A stretch of 64,000 nt of DNA from Cepaea nemoralis. Its lineage: Eukaryota > Mollusca > Gastropoda > Stylommatophora > Helicidae. The stretch spans positions 62,001-126,000 of the forward strand of contig JACEFZ010016148.1 of the NCBI GenBank assembly GCA_014155875.1, given 5' to 3'. The translations under genes were made by a program, and so were the position numbers. Positions 12,300 through 64,000 of the stretch are shown in pieces (within the stretch, counting starts at the first letter, position 1; each line of letters begins with the position of its first letter). Below the pieces are notes generated by a model, which was not told the origin of the DNA, made no database searches, and saw only the letters and a program-made list of their open reading frames with translations.

Positions 12300-12620
12300 T
12301 AAATAGCATGTGTTCTTGCAATTCACTTACCTTTTACAATTGTTAGGTATCTTTTTCTGATTGCTGCTTTCAGTCTAATTGTTGCAAATTGATCTATTTG
12401 TTCTCTTCTCATGAAATAGCCAAAGAATGTTGATCAATACCTTGTGATTATTGTAGTGAGTTTCTCTGTTGCCTTTGTATCTCCTAGAAAACTATCACAT
12501 TCTCATGTTGGCTGTGCCAGGTATTGTTAACCTTCTATGGATTGCATTTCTTGAGCTCTACTGGTAATCCCCTATTGGACCACTGTTAAGACTTATTTTT
12601 CCATTTAAGTTTATAATGAG
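12300..12620 (-). mobile_element. Possible LINE 3' relic
   Basis: In broken frames the minus strand reads something like FGYFMRREQIDQFATIRLKA, which resembles the end of the RTE-like LINEs in this window. Weak. Confidence 0.35.
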
Positions 12621-12669
12621 CTATGGTTATGTAAAGGCGAGTGGACTCACCTACCTATACAGAAGCCCT

Positions 12670-12977
12670 GATTTTTTTATTTTATGTGCACACTCGCTTT
12701 GAACTCAACCGTAGTCCATACACACTCACTATTTCTAGCAGCACTGGACTGAATATTGTGCATGTAGATTAGCTTTCCCTATTACCAGTGTCCCTCATCA
12801 TCAGGCAAACCCACTCTGACTTCAGAGGTACTTGTAATTTACTCAAGTCAAGGACGAGAAGTCAACATATTAGTCCAACTGTCCGGTGTAGGGGTTGAAC
12901 CCCTTACCTTGGCATCAGCACACCAGATGTTTAAGAATGCATGTTCTTATCTATTCGGCCATGCTGACCTCCCAGCC
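12670..12977 (-). mobile_element. SINE-A copy (tRNA-derived)
   Basis: On the minus strand the head reads GGAGGTCAGCATGGCCGAAT (A-box region) and GGGGTTCAACCCC (B-box), like a tRNA-Leu or tRNA-Ser. The body includes AAATTACAAGTACCTCTGAAG and ends near GAGTTCAAAGCGAGTG. Three other copies are at 14.2, 24.4 and 35.6 kb. Confidence 0.85.
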
Positions 12978-13333
12978 CTGAGTTTGATCCTCTGTAGAGG
13001 CAAGGATACATTTTCTCTCATCAGCACAAATCTGGGTTGATCCAGACATTTCTCTGATACATTAAAGGTGGCCAGTATAATTCAGAGAAATTTGTGCATT
13101 GTTACATCAACAAATTATAAGCCTAACTAACTCCTTATCCTCAAAATGCCTAAATGGCATATAAACAGGCTTTACCTGACCTTACATTCAAAATGCACAA
13201 ATCTGCACAAAAAATGCACAACAACTGGCCTTATTCACACCAATAACATACCTGGGAATTCTTGTTTCTAACTACAGACAAATATTATTCTGCAAAGTTA
13301 CCATGCCTGTTTTCTCCCATTCAATGTCTGTAT

Positions 13334-38566
<25,233 letters not shown>

Positions 38567-38973
38567 AGCTTTTTATTATATAGATGTTGTTGTCGTTACA
38601 ACTGTCAATGCTATAATATGGGCGTATTAAATATAGCTGCTTATATTTTAAATAACATGTCCATTTCCTGTACGGGTAAGTTTCTATATTTGTGCAATGC
38701 GTCAGTTTTCCCCGGACTTACACCTGTTTCCTGGAAATTCATAATCCGAGCTATCTGATTGGAGGTTATTTTTAGTGCTCTTAGTAATCTCACACAACTT
38801 ATATTTGAACAACAAAATAACATCACTGTTTCCCAAATCAAAGTCTATATGGAAGGGGCTGAGTATCAGACACTTAAACTTAAAACAGGCTATACAGACC
38901 TACATCTGATCAATTACTACTGTCCAAGTGACCGCCCACAGGCACTGGACACACTACCATTAACAGAAAAAAA

Positions 38974-41067
38974 ATGATTGTGTGTGGCGATTTCAACAGC
39001 CACTCGCAGAGTTGGGGCTATGATCACATGGACCAGAGAGGAGAGAGACTGGAAGACTGGCAGGATGAGAATAGATTCATCTTGGTTAACAAGCCGTCCG
39101 ACCCACATACTTTCTACTCGAGATCATGGCACTCTACAACTACACCTGACCTGGCTTTTCATTCACCAGACCTGGAGTGGAACATTACACGAATTGTTGG
39201 GAAACAACTTGGTGGCAGCGACCATCTTCCAGTCTTTCTAACAGTAGAAAATGAGCTTGTAAGTGAAAGCAGCACCCTCTCGAGGTGGACCTACAAGAAA
39301 GCAGACTGGGCAATGTACAAGAATCGCACCAGCATACTGGTTAGAAACATGAACACTGAGAAAGACATAAATAAAGTAGTTGAAGAGTTTGGGAAATACA
39401 TACTACAGGCAGCGCGAGAAACAGTACCAAGAGAAGCCCGTAAACAATATAAACCCTACTGGAGTAGTGAACTGGAACAGTTGGTTAATGATGTGGAAGT
39501 ATGTAGAAAGCAAGCAGAGGCCACACCTAGCCAAGAGCACCACAATAAATTCCAACATGCAAAAGCCAAATTTCAAAGGGCCAAGCTGCAGGCTAGACGG
39601 AAAAGCTGGCAGAAAAAAACAGAGTCTCTGAACTTTGAAAGAGACACAAGGAAATTATGGAAGCTAATAAAACAACTTAACGATGAGGGCAGAGGGAGAA
39701 ACTCAAAAATTGCACTACATAAGGATGGAAACATCTTAACAAGAAAGCAAGTAGCTGACCATTTTGCGGACTCGTTCGCACAAGATAACAATATCAAAAT
39801 TAGTCCAGAGAAACAACAAGAGATTCAAGAGAAACGGCAACATACAGGACAGAAGGAAATAGTACATGAGGTTCTGGAGGCACCCATCACAATCAGCGAA
39901 CTGGAGCTAGCCATATCAAAACTGAAAATGAGAAAGTCACCAGGAGCTGATGGTATCTCCAATGAAATGATCAGGAACCTAGGAACAGAGGCCAAAGCAA
40001 AGCTGTTGCAGATCTTCAATAATAGTTGGACCTTAGGCAGTGTTCCACAAGCCTGGAGAGAAGCAATCATGATACCCCTCCTAAAATCAGGGAAAGATGG
40101 TTCCATTGCCTCTAGCTACAGACCAATTAGCCTCACCAGCTGTCTCTGCAAAACACTGGAGCGCATCATCAATCACAGACTGCAGTGGTACATTGAAAGT
40201 AAAAACATCCTTGTGCCACAGCAGGCTGGCTTTAGGCAGTGCTACTCTACGGAAGATCAGACAACCTACCTCTCTCAAGAAATTGAGGATGCATTCCAAG
40301 AGAAGAAGCTGGTGCTTGCGGCATGGATAGATTTGAAGAAAGCCTTTGACAAAGTCTGGAAAGAAGGTCTGATGAATAAACTGAGAAACTGCATAGACAA
40401 TGGAAGAATGTACAAATGGGTGAAAGCATACTTGCACAACAGAAGAGCCCGAGTGCAGATAGACGGACTCAAGAGCAAGAAAGTACTACTGCGTCACGGT
40501 GTTCCCCAGGGCGGAGTCTTGTCCCCCACACTTTTTCTAATCTTCATCAATGATCTCGTTGCTAATCTACCGCATGGAATTAAAGCGGCAATATACGCCG
40601 ATGACCTGGTTCTTTGGAGCACAAGTGAACATGCATCAGTGGCCACCAGATTACTACAAATAGCTGTAGACACATTTGTTGCATGGGCAAATAGATGGTG
40701 TGTCAGCATAAACACTGACAAGTGCAGCACCACCATATTTACCCTCTCTCCAAAACAAAAGGCAGGGACCATCCAGGTAAATGGAACACCCCTAAGAGAA
40801 GATAAAGAACCAACATACCTTGGAGTAACATTTGATGGCAGGCTGACATGGAGGAAGCACATCAACAAAGCAGTAGCAAAAGCCAGAAGGAAAATAGCCA
40901 TCCTGAAAAAGCTAAGTGGAACCACATGGGCAGCCAGTGGGAAAATACTTAGCAAAGTTTATCAACAGAGCATACGAAAAACACCTGGAATACGGGTCAA
41001 CTGCGTGGTGTTCGGCATCAAAAACCACACTAGAAGAGCTGGACAAAGTGTAAAATCAAGCACTTAG
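38974..41067 (+). pseudogene. LINE endonuclease/RT reading frame (697 codons, disrupted at both ends)
   Basis: This is the longest surviving frame of the LINE at 38.8-43.84 kb. It contains most of the endonuclease C-terminal half (GGSDHLPVFLTVE) and the whole RT palm. The N-terminal endonuclease is in another frame and the RNase H follows a frameshift. The RT catalytic Asp pair is intact (YADD). Confidence 0.85.
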
Positions 41068-42012
41068 AGTCACTACAGGAGGGATGAGATCAACCCCTAT
41101 AGTGGAAATGGAGAAGATGGGGAGGACACAAGCACTGAGTGAGCGCAGAGATACGAAAACGCTATTACAAGCAGAACAGTTCCTCAGCTTGCCAGGCCAC
41201 CCTACGAAGAACAGATTTGAAAACCTAGCTATGGGGCGGTTGAAAAGAAATAGTGTTATCCACCAGGCCAAACGACTCTGCAGAGAAACCACCGATCTGC
41301 CCACAGTTGGTATCCCCCTAACAACTATTCCAGAGGGAACTCCATGGAAAGATGAGCATAGACTATCATTACAAATACAGACAAAAGTGAGAGGAATATT
41401 TGACAAGGAAGAACAGAACAGTGTGCAGCGCGGAACAGCCACTCTCAGCTTCCTTGATGAAGAATACCCACAAGACTTCTGGATCCGAGTCTACACAGAT
41501 GGGTCAGCACAAAATGCTGTTCGAAATGGAGGAGCCAGAGTGTACATAGAATACCCAAATAGTACTAGGACACAGCTAGAGTACCGACAGGAAAGTACTG
41601 CCATAATTATGATGCTGAAATTGAGGCAATCAAGATAGCAACAGAGAAATTACTAAATACCAGTAATGGTACACAACCTGTGGTGCTATTGACAGATGCA
41701 AAATCAGTACTCTAGGCGCTCCTGTCTGCAAAATTGCCAGTACTCAGGACACTACTTTCTGAACTTAGCAGTCAACATAAGGTCACCATACAGTGGATAC
41801 CATCCCACTGTGGAGTACCCGGAAATGACAGAGCTGATCAATTGGCTAAGGAAGGAGCCAAAGAAGAACTGCCTGATGTGCCCTTACATACCACCAAAAG
41901 AAAAGAATGATCAAATCAGTCAGAAAGCCACCAAAACCTGCTCAAGATGACTACCACGTTATGGATAGACCAGAACAAGACATTATTCTGCGCCTCAGAA
42001 CAGGGCACAATA

Positions 42013-42859
42013 CCGTCCGTCCGTCCGTCCAATTTGGAAAAAAACAAAACTTTCCACCTTGTTTCAACCAGCCCGTGCGGCATCGGTTATAATAGCGGTG
42101 GTTCATGGTGTGTAGATTATTACTTTATTTATGTGCCAGTACAATCTGACTTCTGTTGTGCGCAGACAATGTCTGTGACGTTGGGTGAGAGGTCTGGTTG
42201 TCCGGCAAGTCGGTTTTTTTATGAGTGTTTTGTAAATCCCATCCCTGGTTCGATGTCCCTGCTGTTGTCAACCTGTTCCCGTTGATCATCCCACGTGTGA
42301 GACTAGCATACCGGTACTGGTCATTGTCCTGGTCTCTCCCCGCCCCCGTCCTTGATGGTGTCCTTGCCAAGAGGGATTGCTCGTCTCGTCACCCTCCTTC
42401 CGGCTCCTCCAGGTAGGGGCCAAACCACACACACCCCGTCCAGGTCACGCCGCAGCCAACCGCCCATCTCAGGGCACCCCGGACATCCACCATAATGGAA
42501 AAGAGTGGATGTTCGAAAAAAAAAATGGAATTTAGGTACATAGAACATGGACAATAAAGGTACAAACTAACATTCAATTTTTTTTTTTTTGTGTGGGTTA
42601 TAAATACAAACTAACAATTAACGGTACAAACATTGATGGGGAAAATTTATTATCTGTATTTTTCTGTTTAATCCCCCACTTTATCCCTTTATTTTTCTAC
42701 CTAGTTGGATTATTGGTTTGTATAATTATCTCATTTGTGATAATTATTTATCTGATCTATTCTGTTGCGTATTTATTTCTTTGTTTTATTTGTTTAATTT
42801 GAGTTGGGGTTATGTGTCTGGCTGTTTAGTTTGTTGGTTTAATTTGTTTGATTTGTCAA

Positions 42860-42892
<33 letters not shown>

Positions 42893-43568
42893 CGACAGAT
42901 CATCCTCATTGCACATCGAACCATTCAGTCCATAAGTGCTCGGATCCCCTCCTCAGCAAATCCCGCAACGTGTAGCGGCTAACGACGCCAGTTCTGTGTT
43001 GGTTTATAAATCTGCTTTGGCTTCCTGCATAGTGTTCTTGTTTGGCCACACCTCTTTTAATTTGCTGCTCTCGCAGTCTGGCCATTGTTGTAGATTCACA
43101 GTCATCACTTGGTTCTTGCAAAAGTGATTTATCAATGTAAATATTTATATGTTCTTCTTTATTAGAGATTTTGTGGTATCTTTTACTATTCCCATCCCGG
43201 TGTGTGGTCCGTAGCTTCCCTTCTCCGGTGCCCGAGAGTCTTTCCTTGTTTCTTCGTCACAGCTGTTAGTTGTTTCAACGAATTGACGGTTTCAGTCCTC
43301 TTCATTCGGTGGTTGTATTTTTGTGTCGTTTATATATCCTTTCCAGTTCTTGCTATAAATTGGTTGACCATTTTTTGCAGGTCTCTATCGCCATCTGTCC
43401 GCAGACACTCCTTCATTGTCATCATGGTATCCCTTGCTTGAAAGTAGTCTATCAGTTTCTGGCGTTCCTGGTCATGTCTTGCATGATATGAGATAGTGTT
43501 CTATCGTGCTGTCTTCCGTGCATTCCACGCATCTGGGGTTGTTTGTTTTGTCTATATGGGCCGGTATC
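42013..43568 (-). mobile_element. Nested 1,556-bp LINE fragment with 12-bp target duplication
   Basis: CAGGGCACAATA occurs at 42001-42012 and 43569-43580, and the host LINE reads straight through if the insert is removed. On the minus strand the insert starts inside a zinc knuckle (NPRCVECTEDSTIEHYLISC) and continues after a frameshift as DQERQKLIDYFQARDTM to a stop. A long 3' UTR ends in (GACG)n. It belongs to a different LINE family from its host. Confidence 0.9.
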
Positions 43569-43840
43569 CAGGGCACAATAGATTACGCAACCACAAAATT
43601 CAAGATTGGTGAAACAGCCATGTGCACATGTGGATTTGCGTCGCAGACAGCAGAGCACATACTCCAAGACTGCCCAAAATATAACATATCTAGGCAAACC
43701 TTCTGGCCTAGAGTGACGACAGTGGAAGATAAACTCTATGGACCGCTGTGTGAACTGAAAAAGACAGTTCAATTCATACAAGAGACAGCATTGCAGTTAC
43801 AGACATATTTAAAGTGAACGAAAGAAGAAGTAGGAAATTG

Positions 43841-44254
43841 TCACGTACGTGAAGTGAAAACGTGATGGATAAACTGAGGTTCCAACTTCATGGTAACGGG
43901 TCGTCGTTAAGCTCCCTTCCTGTGTCAGTGAAATAAGACAGTAGTTGTAGAATAAGACGAAGCAGTAGTAGGTTTATTAATAGTAATATTAGTTGTAGCG
44001 ACACCAATAGTAGGTGTTGTATTGATAGAGACACAAGTCTCTTTATTGGGGTGTGTAAGTCACACAAACACAAAGAGGGTCACACATACATACACACAAA
44101 GACAGACACAACTCCACATACACACAGAAACATGAACACAAAGACCCACACACGTACACACATACAGACACACAAGTACAGACAAAGACATACAGACACA
44201 CAAGGACAGACAAAGACAAGTACAGAGACGTAATCAATCACGAAACCCCCAATC

Positions 44255-44318
<64 letters not shown>

Positions 44319-44360
44319 TGTACATACAGACAAACGAACATCAATACCAGATATGAGTTA
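43841..44360. repeat. CA-rich tract and (AC)n microsatellite
   Basis: Bases 44056-44230 are rich in ACACA and AGACA motifs, and 44257-44315 are pure (AC)n. No gene. Confidence 0.85.
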
Positions 44361-44999
44361 ATCGATGTTTATTTTTACTAGAGGGAGAATGGGCTGAACA
44401 ATGAAGCAATCCGGGTCGTGGGGTAATAGGAACGCATTCTCCCGTCGTAGGGATAGCAAAGGCCGGTGGGGTGGTATAGGGGGGTCTGGTAATTGTACGG
44501 TGTTGGCTCGACGTAGAGTCGTAGGGGGCTGCTGGCGTGGAGGAGTCTGGTGGGGTGTAGTGGGATTAATACTATATTGAGGGGATGGTGATCTAATTCT
44601 GAGTGGGTGGGGTGGGTGATGTATGGAGGACTCCACCTTAGCATCAGCGGTGATGGTGGGGGTGTCGGTGGTTGCTGTCGGCGACTGTGTCTGCGGGCTC
44701 GCAGAACACGCCGCCGAAAGAAAGTGTATGTGTCTGGACCAAGTATTAGTGGCTTCGTGCACCTGATTTGAGCTTTTGACTGCTATCCTCAGTCTACCTG
44801 CAGAGCAGCAGGTTGTGTCTCTCTTAGTCTGGATCCCTATCACAAGAGCTGTCCGATATGTAGTTGTATATCCATCGGCATGGCGCTTGGGGTCACTGGG
44901 CCACTCAAGCCCCCCCCCCCCCCCCCCCCCCCCCCACCGCGGCAAGGTGGAGACACATCGAAAAGGGGGGGGGGGGGTACTGGAATATGTTCGGTTACT
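44361..44999. repeat. GC-rich block with dispersed repeat and poly-C/poly-G runs
   Basis: Bases 44790-44960 resemble the 5' leader of the full-length LINE near 30460-30620 (CAGTCTACCTGCAGAGCAGC, GGCGCTTGGGGTCACTGG). A poly-C run is at about 44909-44936 and a poly-G run at about 44966-44978. The Pro-rich 195-codon minus-strand frame ending in this block has no recognised domain. Confidence 0.6.
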
Positions 45000-45250
45000 A
45001 ATTGCCGTTCCGTTCTACCTATGCAAGTTGTTTGGCACTCACACTGGAATTGATAAACGCAGTTTAATTTTGTGATCTGAGCACAATGGTCTTTCATAGA
45101 TGGAGTAGGTATCGGGGTGTTTTATATCTGATCATTGGTTCAGCAGCAATGAAATTTTGATTTACTGTTATTTTAAGACGATCAGTGTATTCTTTTCATT
45201 ACATCGTCCGTAGTTCCAGTAGTAAAAACTCCACCGCGAAGCAACACAGC
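45000..45250 (-). mobile_element. Possible Penelope-like element fragment (GIY-YIG start)
   Basis: The minus strand reads LKITVNQNFIAAEPMIRYKT in one frame, then SMKDHCAQITKLNCVYQFQC and IGRTERQL. The VYQF...C.C...YIGRTER layout resembles the GIY-YIG endonuclease linker of Penelope-like retroelements, here with Cys in place of the second motif's Tyr. Only about 60 residues remain. Confidence 0.4.
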
Positions 45251-46110
45251 AGGAGGATTCTGATCGTCAGAAGGATAACCCCCTTCCCCAAGAGTTTCGG
45301 ACCATTATCCTCTTAACACTCTCTAGGGGCGGTCCCGTCCGGGTCATGACTCCGGGCTCTTTCCCTTGCCGTGGAGACGTTCGGTCAAATTCGTTGTCCT
45401 TGATGTTTTACTTGTCCCTTCGCTGTTACCATGTCCACTCTCAAGCCTCCCCTCCCTCAGAGAGGAGAGTCTGTGCAGCCTGTGCTTGCCCCTTAGCACT
45501 TGTGGTCGTGGGAAGCCTGCGCCCCCCCCCCCCCCCCCCCCCAGTCACGGCCTCAGTCGTCTTCATACGTCTCAGTTGCCATGTTCCTTCTTCGTGCCCC
45601 CTTCATATGGCGCCGCACTCTACTAGGAAACCGGTCTTTCCTTTCATTTCTTGACCCACCTCTTGGTTTCTGCAGGTGAGTGCGACTTACGGACGATTAC
45701 CGCTCTGTTGTGGAGGTTGGACTTCGGCCGAAAACTCACCACCCTCACTTGGAGGAGAGGCTAACGAACAGACACGAGACGTTGCAAGTTCGAGGTCTTG
45801 GTTGAGAGATTGTTAGGTGTTCTGCAGTTTCCGCTTCCAACAACGACCCTCAGGAATCTCCCGAAAAAAAATGCACTCGTGAACCAAAGGATCGAGGCCT
45901 GGAATCAAACCCATAGCCTTCAGAGCCCGAGTCAGACGGCTTGACTACATCGCCACGGAGGTTCCGATATTCAGTTCAGTCCCATTTTCACTGATTGTCC
46001 CAAGTCTACCAATAAGGTTCTGTATTTAGCTTCTTTTCGAGATTAATTTCCCTAGGCTTTTAGCCTCCCCCTTCCCCCTCTCTTTTCTCCCTCCCAGTCT
46101 ACAAACAAGG
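45251..46110. other. Intergenic GC-rich sequence with poly-C and a tRNA-like piece
   Basis: No gene is supportable. A poly-C run lies near 45523-45542. Bases 45880-45965 on the minus strand look like a SINE head (GGTTTGATTCCAGGC as B-box). Confidence 0.45.
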
Positions 46111-46111
46111 C

Positions 46112-46345
46112 CTGCTCCGGGACAAAGGCGTTACGAGTGCAATTCATAATCTCGTATACCGTATACCCGGGTTCGAAACAAAGCTGATTTGGCAGCAGAC
46201 CGCATTGTGTTGGTCTTTCTACGAAATGGTATAGGTGCCGGTCGTTAAGAAAGCAATGGCAACCTACTGAGCGTAAACTTGCCAAGAGATCACAACAGCA
46301 AACAATTCTCGTTTTGACTGCCACGTCCTGTAAAGGATACGCAAC
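46112..46345 (+). mobile_element. SINE-B copy upstream of gene 2
   Basis: It has CCCGGGTTCGAAACAAAG (B-box), GTGCCGGTCGTTAAGAAAGC, ATGGCAACCTACTGAGCG and the 3' end TGTAAAGGATACGCAACTAAC. It ends about 300 bases before the gene 2 start codon. Confidence 0.8.
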
Positions 46346-46641
46346 TAACTTTAACTACATACAAGACATGTGTGAGGACGATGCCCGCTTGTGCTGTAAT
46401 AGTGAAGCAATAGCTACTACATGTACAGTACTTGTTTCATTCGTATTGCGTCGTCGTTACATTTCTGCGTATTGTTGTTATTACATTTGGGAGGATCAGG
46501 TTTGACAAGGGACAGTTTGTCAAGAGTTGTAATGTTAGAGTGAGTTCCCCTCCTTCAGCTAGCAGACGATATCATGTTCACAAAACTGAGACCGCGGCTA
46601 GCATTCGTCAACGCTGAGAGCTCGCAACTAGTAAATACTAA

Positions 46642-63020
<16,379 letters not shown>

Positions 63021-63134
63021 GTATGTTTCATGCCATATATCTGATCAGTTTTCTTTTCGGTTGTTTTTTGTTAAGCTATGTCTTCAGTTTATGTTTGAAA
63101 GAAGGTTGTAGGATATTAGTATTTTAAACTGATG

Positions 63135-63330
63135 TTCCATGGCAAAGGGATTACAGACGCAGTTTGTAATCCCGCTACAGCGTTTGAAACAACTGGTTTT
63201 TTAAAAATGTTATGGGTGCCGGTCTTTCAGAAAGCAATGGCAAACTACTGAATGCCCAGAAATCACGAACAGCCAAAAAATGCTGGGGTTGACTGCTACG
63301 TCCGTAAAAGATATGCAACTAACTTTTTAG
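63135..63330 (+). mobile_element. SINE-B copy
   Basis: GCGTTTGAAAC (degraded B-box), AAAGCAATGGCAAACTACTG and GTAAAAGATATGCAACTAAC are in the standard order. Confidence 0.75.
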
Positions 63331-63685
63331 TGTACAGGCAAAATTAGACTAAGGATTTTTACATCCCTGGAGTACAGACACTGGGAGCCACAATTACCCT
63401 TTCTAGTAATAAAATATGGTGTCACAGATCATTATGTGACAGGTGCTGTGTATTTGTGTGTGAATGTGAGTGTGTTATTCAGTCTTAGGAAACCTCTAGC
63501 TCATGAATGCCTCAGTGCCACAGCTCCTAAAGCCCTTGTGTTAATATGGCTCTGAATACATGGTGTCTCTAAAGTTTTCACGCAGGTTTAAACTGTAATG
63601 AAGTTATTTCAATAACATCATTCACATGTTGTTTTACAACTGCATCGTTGATTATTCTTCAAAGATACTTGTTGTTGGTATGCGT
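63331..63685. other. Intron 6 of gene 2, nothing recognised
   Basis: Unremarkable sequence; no splice-supported exon was found. Confidence 0.4.
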
Positions 63686-63701
63686 TTCTTCTTCTTCTTC
63701 T

Positions 63702-63740
<39 letters not shown>

Positions 63741-64000
63741 TCTTCATTCATCCGGAGAGTTTTTTTCGGACATGATTGCGTCATGCCTGTGTACAGCAGA
63801 ACTGCGTTCTTGCGCCGTTAGGCCGAAACATCCAACTTCTGTGGGCATTTGTTGACCGAGTTAACCTTCCCAGGGGTTTCGTAGCACATTTGACTCTCAC
63901 TGTTGTGGTGTTATCCCCCATCCCAGGTGGCCCATTTAGAACAGCCGAAGACATCCTGGTCAGCCCCCAAAGGAAGCAGGGGCAGACCATGGGCATTCCC
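63686..64000 (-). mobile_element. 3' end of another copy of the full-length LINE family, cut by the window edge
   Basis: A long (TTC)n tract (63687-63745) is followed by the same 3' UTR as 25672-25930 (TTCATCCGGAG, GTTAGGCCGA, GTGGTGTTATCCCCCATCCC). Unlike the three short copies it continues past the GTTAACC point. Confidence 0.9.

Larger units (their letters stand above)
38800..43840 (+). mobile_element. 5'-truncated APE/RT/RNase H LINE, broken by frameshifts and a nested insertion
   Basis: The element begins inside the endonuclease (NNITVSQIKVYMEGAEYQ) and shifts frame at an A-run near 38970. It stays open for 697 codons (38974-41067) through IVCGDFNSHSQSWGYD, SYRPISLTSCLCKTLERIIN, AAWIDLKKAFDKVW, QGGVLSPTLF and YADDLVLW. 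A frameshift near 40980 ends the RT, RNase H follows in pieces (VYTDGSAQNA near 41490, a damaged PSHCG-like region near 41810), and the zinc-knuckle end is at 43581-43816. Bases 42013-43568 are a later insertion. It is related to the intact LINE but distinct, so it is probably inactive. Confidence 0.9.

Noticed and set aside
44358..44945. 195-codon Pro/Thr/Ser-rich minus-strand protein
   Set aside because: It depends on a poly-C run near 44920 and low-complexity sequence, and overlaps the LINE-leader repeat. No domain.

Overview
The window looks like nuclear DNA from an invertebrate animal, most likely a mollusc and perhaps a gastropod. The evidence is split genes with GT-AG introns, no bacterial-style operons, LINE retrotransposons with APE endonuclease, reverse transcriptase (RT) and RNase H, tRNA-derived SINEs, long minisatellites and many microsatellites. 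The mollusc assignment rests on my memory of the repeat families and is an inference. Nearly every long open frame here is a transposon or a tandem repeat, not a host gene.

Two host genes could be assembled exon by exon with every splice junction in phase. Gene 1 (minus strand, 38566 down to 13334) has eight coding exons for a complete 491-residue protein. It ends in a Neuralized-type C3HC4 RING finger preceded by a coiled coil, so it is probably an E3 ubiquitin ligase. Its helical blocks and their order remind me of a plant RING ligase family. Gene 2 (plus strand, from 46642, running past the right edge) has six exons for about 219 residues of coiled coil and resembles CCDC172, a tektin-2-binding protein. 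The genes lie head to head, about 8.1 kb apart.

Layout. 1-13 kb (downstream of gene 1): LINE relics, SINEs, a 96-bp-arm palindrome around an AT run, a long-armed MITE-like inverted repeat, and 21-bp, 37-bp and 54-bp tandem arrays. 13.3-38.6 kb: gene 1, whose introns hold a 17-bp minisatellite, a 3.1-kb 42/43-bp satellite, a full-length LINE with an intact 1,283-residue frame and target-site duplications (25648-30631), and several LINE and SINE relics. 38.6-46.6 kb (intergenic): a second LINE of the same general type, split by a later 1,556-bp insertion with 12-bp duplications, then a GC-rich block with poly-C runs and a possible Penelope-like fragment. 46.6-64 kb: gene 2, with introns holding further LINE relics, a mariner transposase relic, a stretch of doubtful base quality (57.35-58.5 kb) and, at the right edge, the 3' end of another LINE.

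The mobile elements form a layered record. The intact LINE ends in a (GAA)n tail, and its last 140-150 bases recur alone at 36.4, 48.4 and 50.4 kb. Each short copy has its own target duplication and nearly the same 5' end, which suggests a short retroposon using the LINE's machinery. A composite repeat at 5.9-6.7 kb matches an inverted copy at 19.7-21.1 kb that carries an extra LINE fragment, giving an empty-site/filled-site pair. No CRISPR, rRNA gene or convincing functional tRNA gene was seen.
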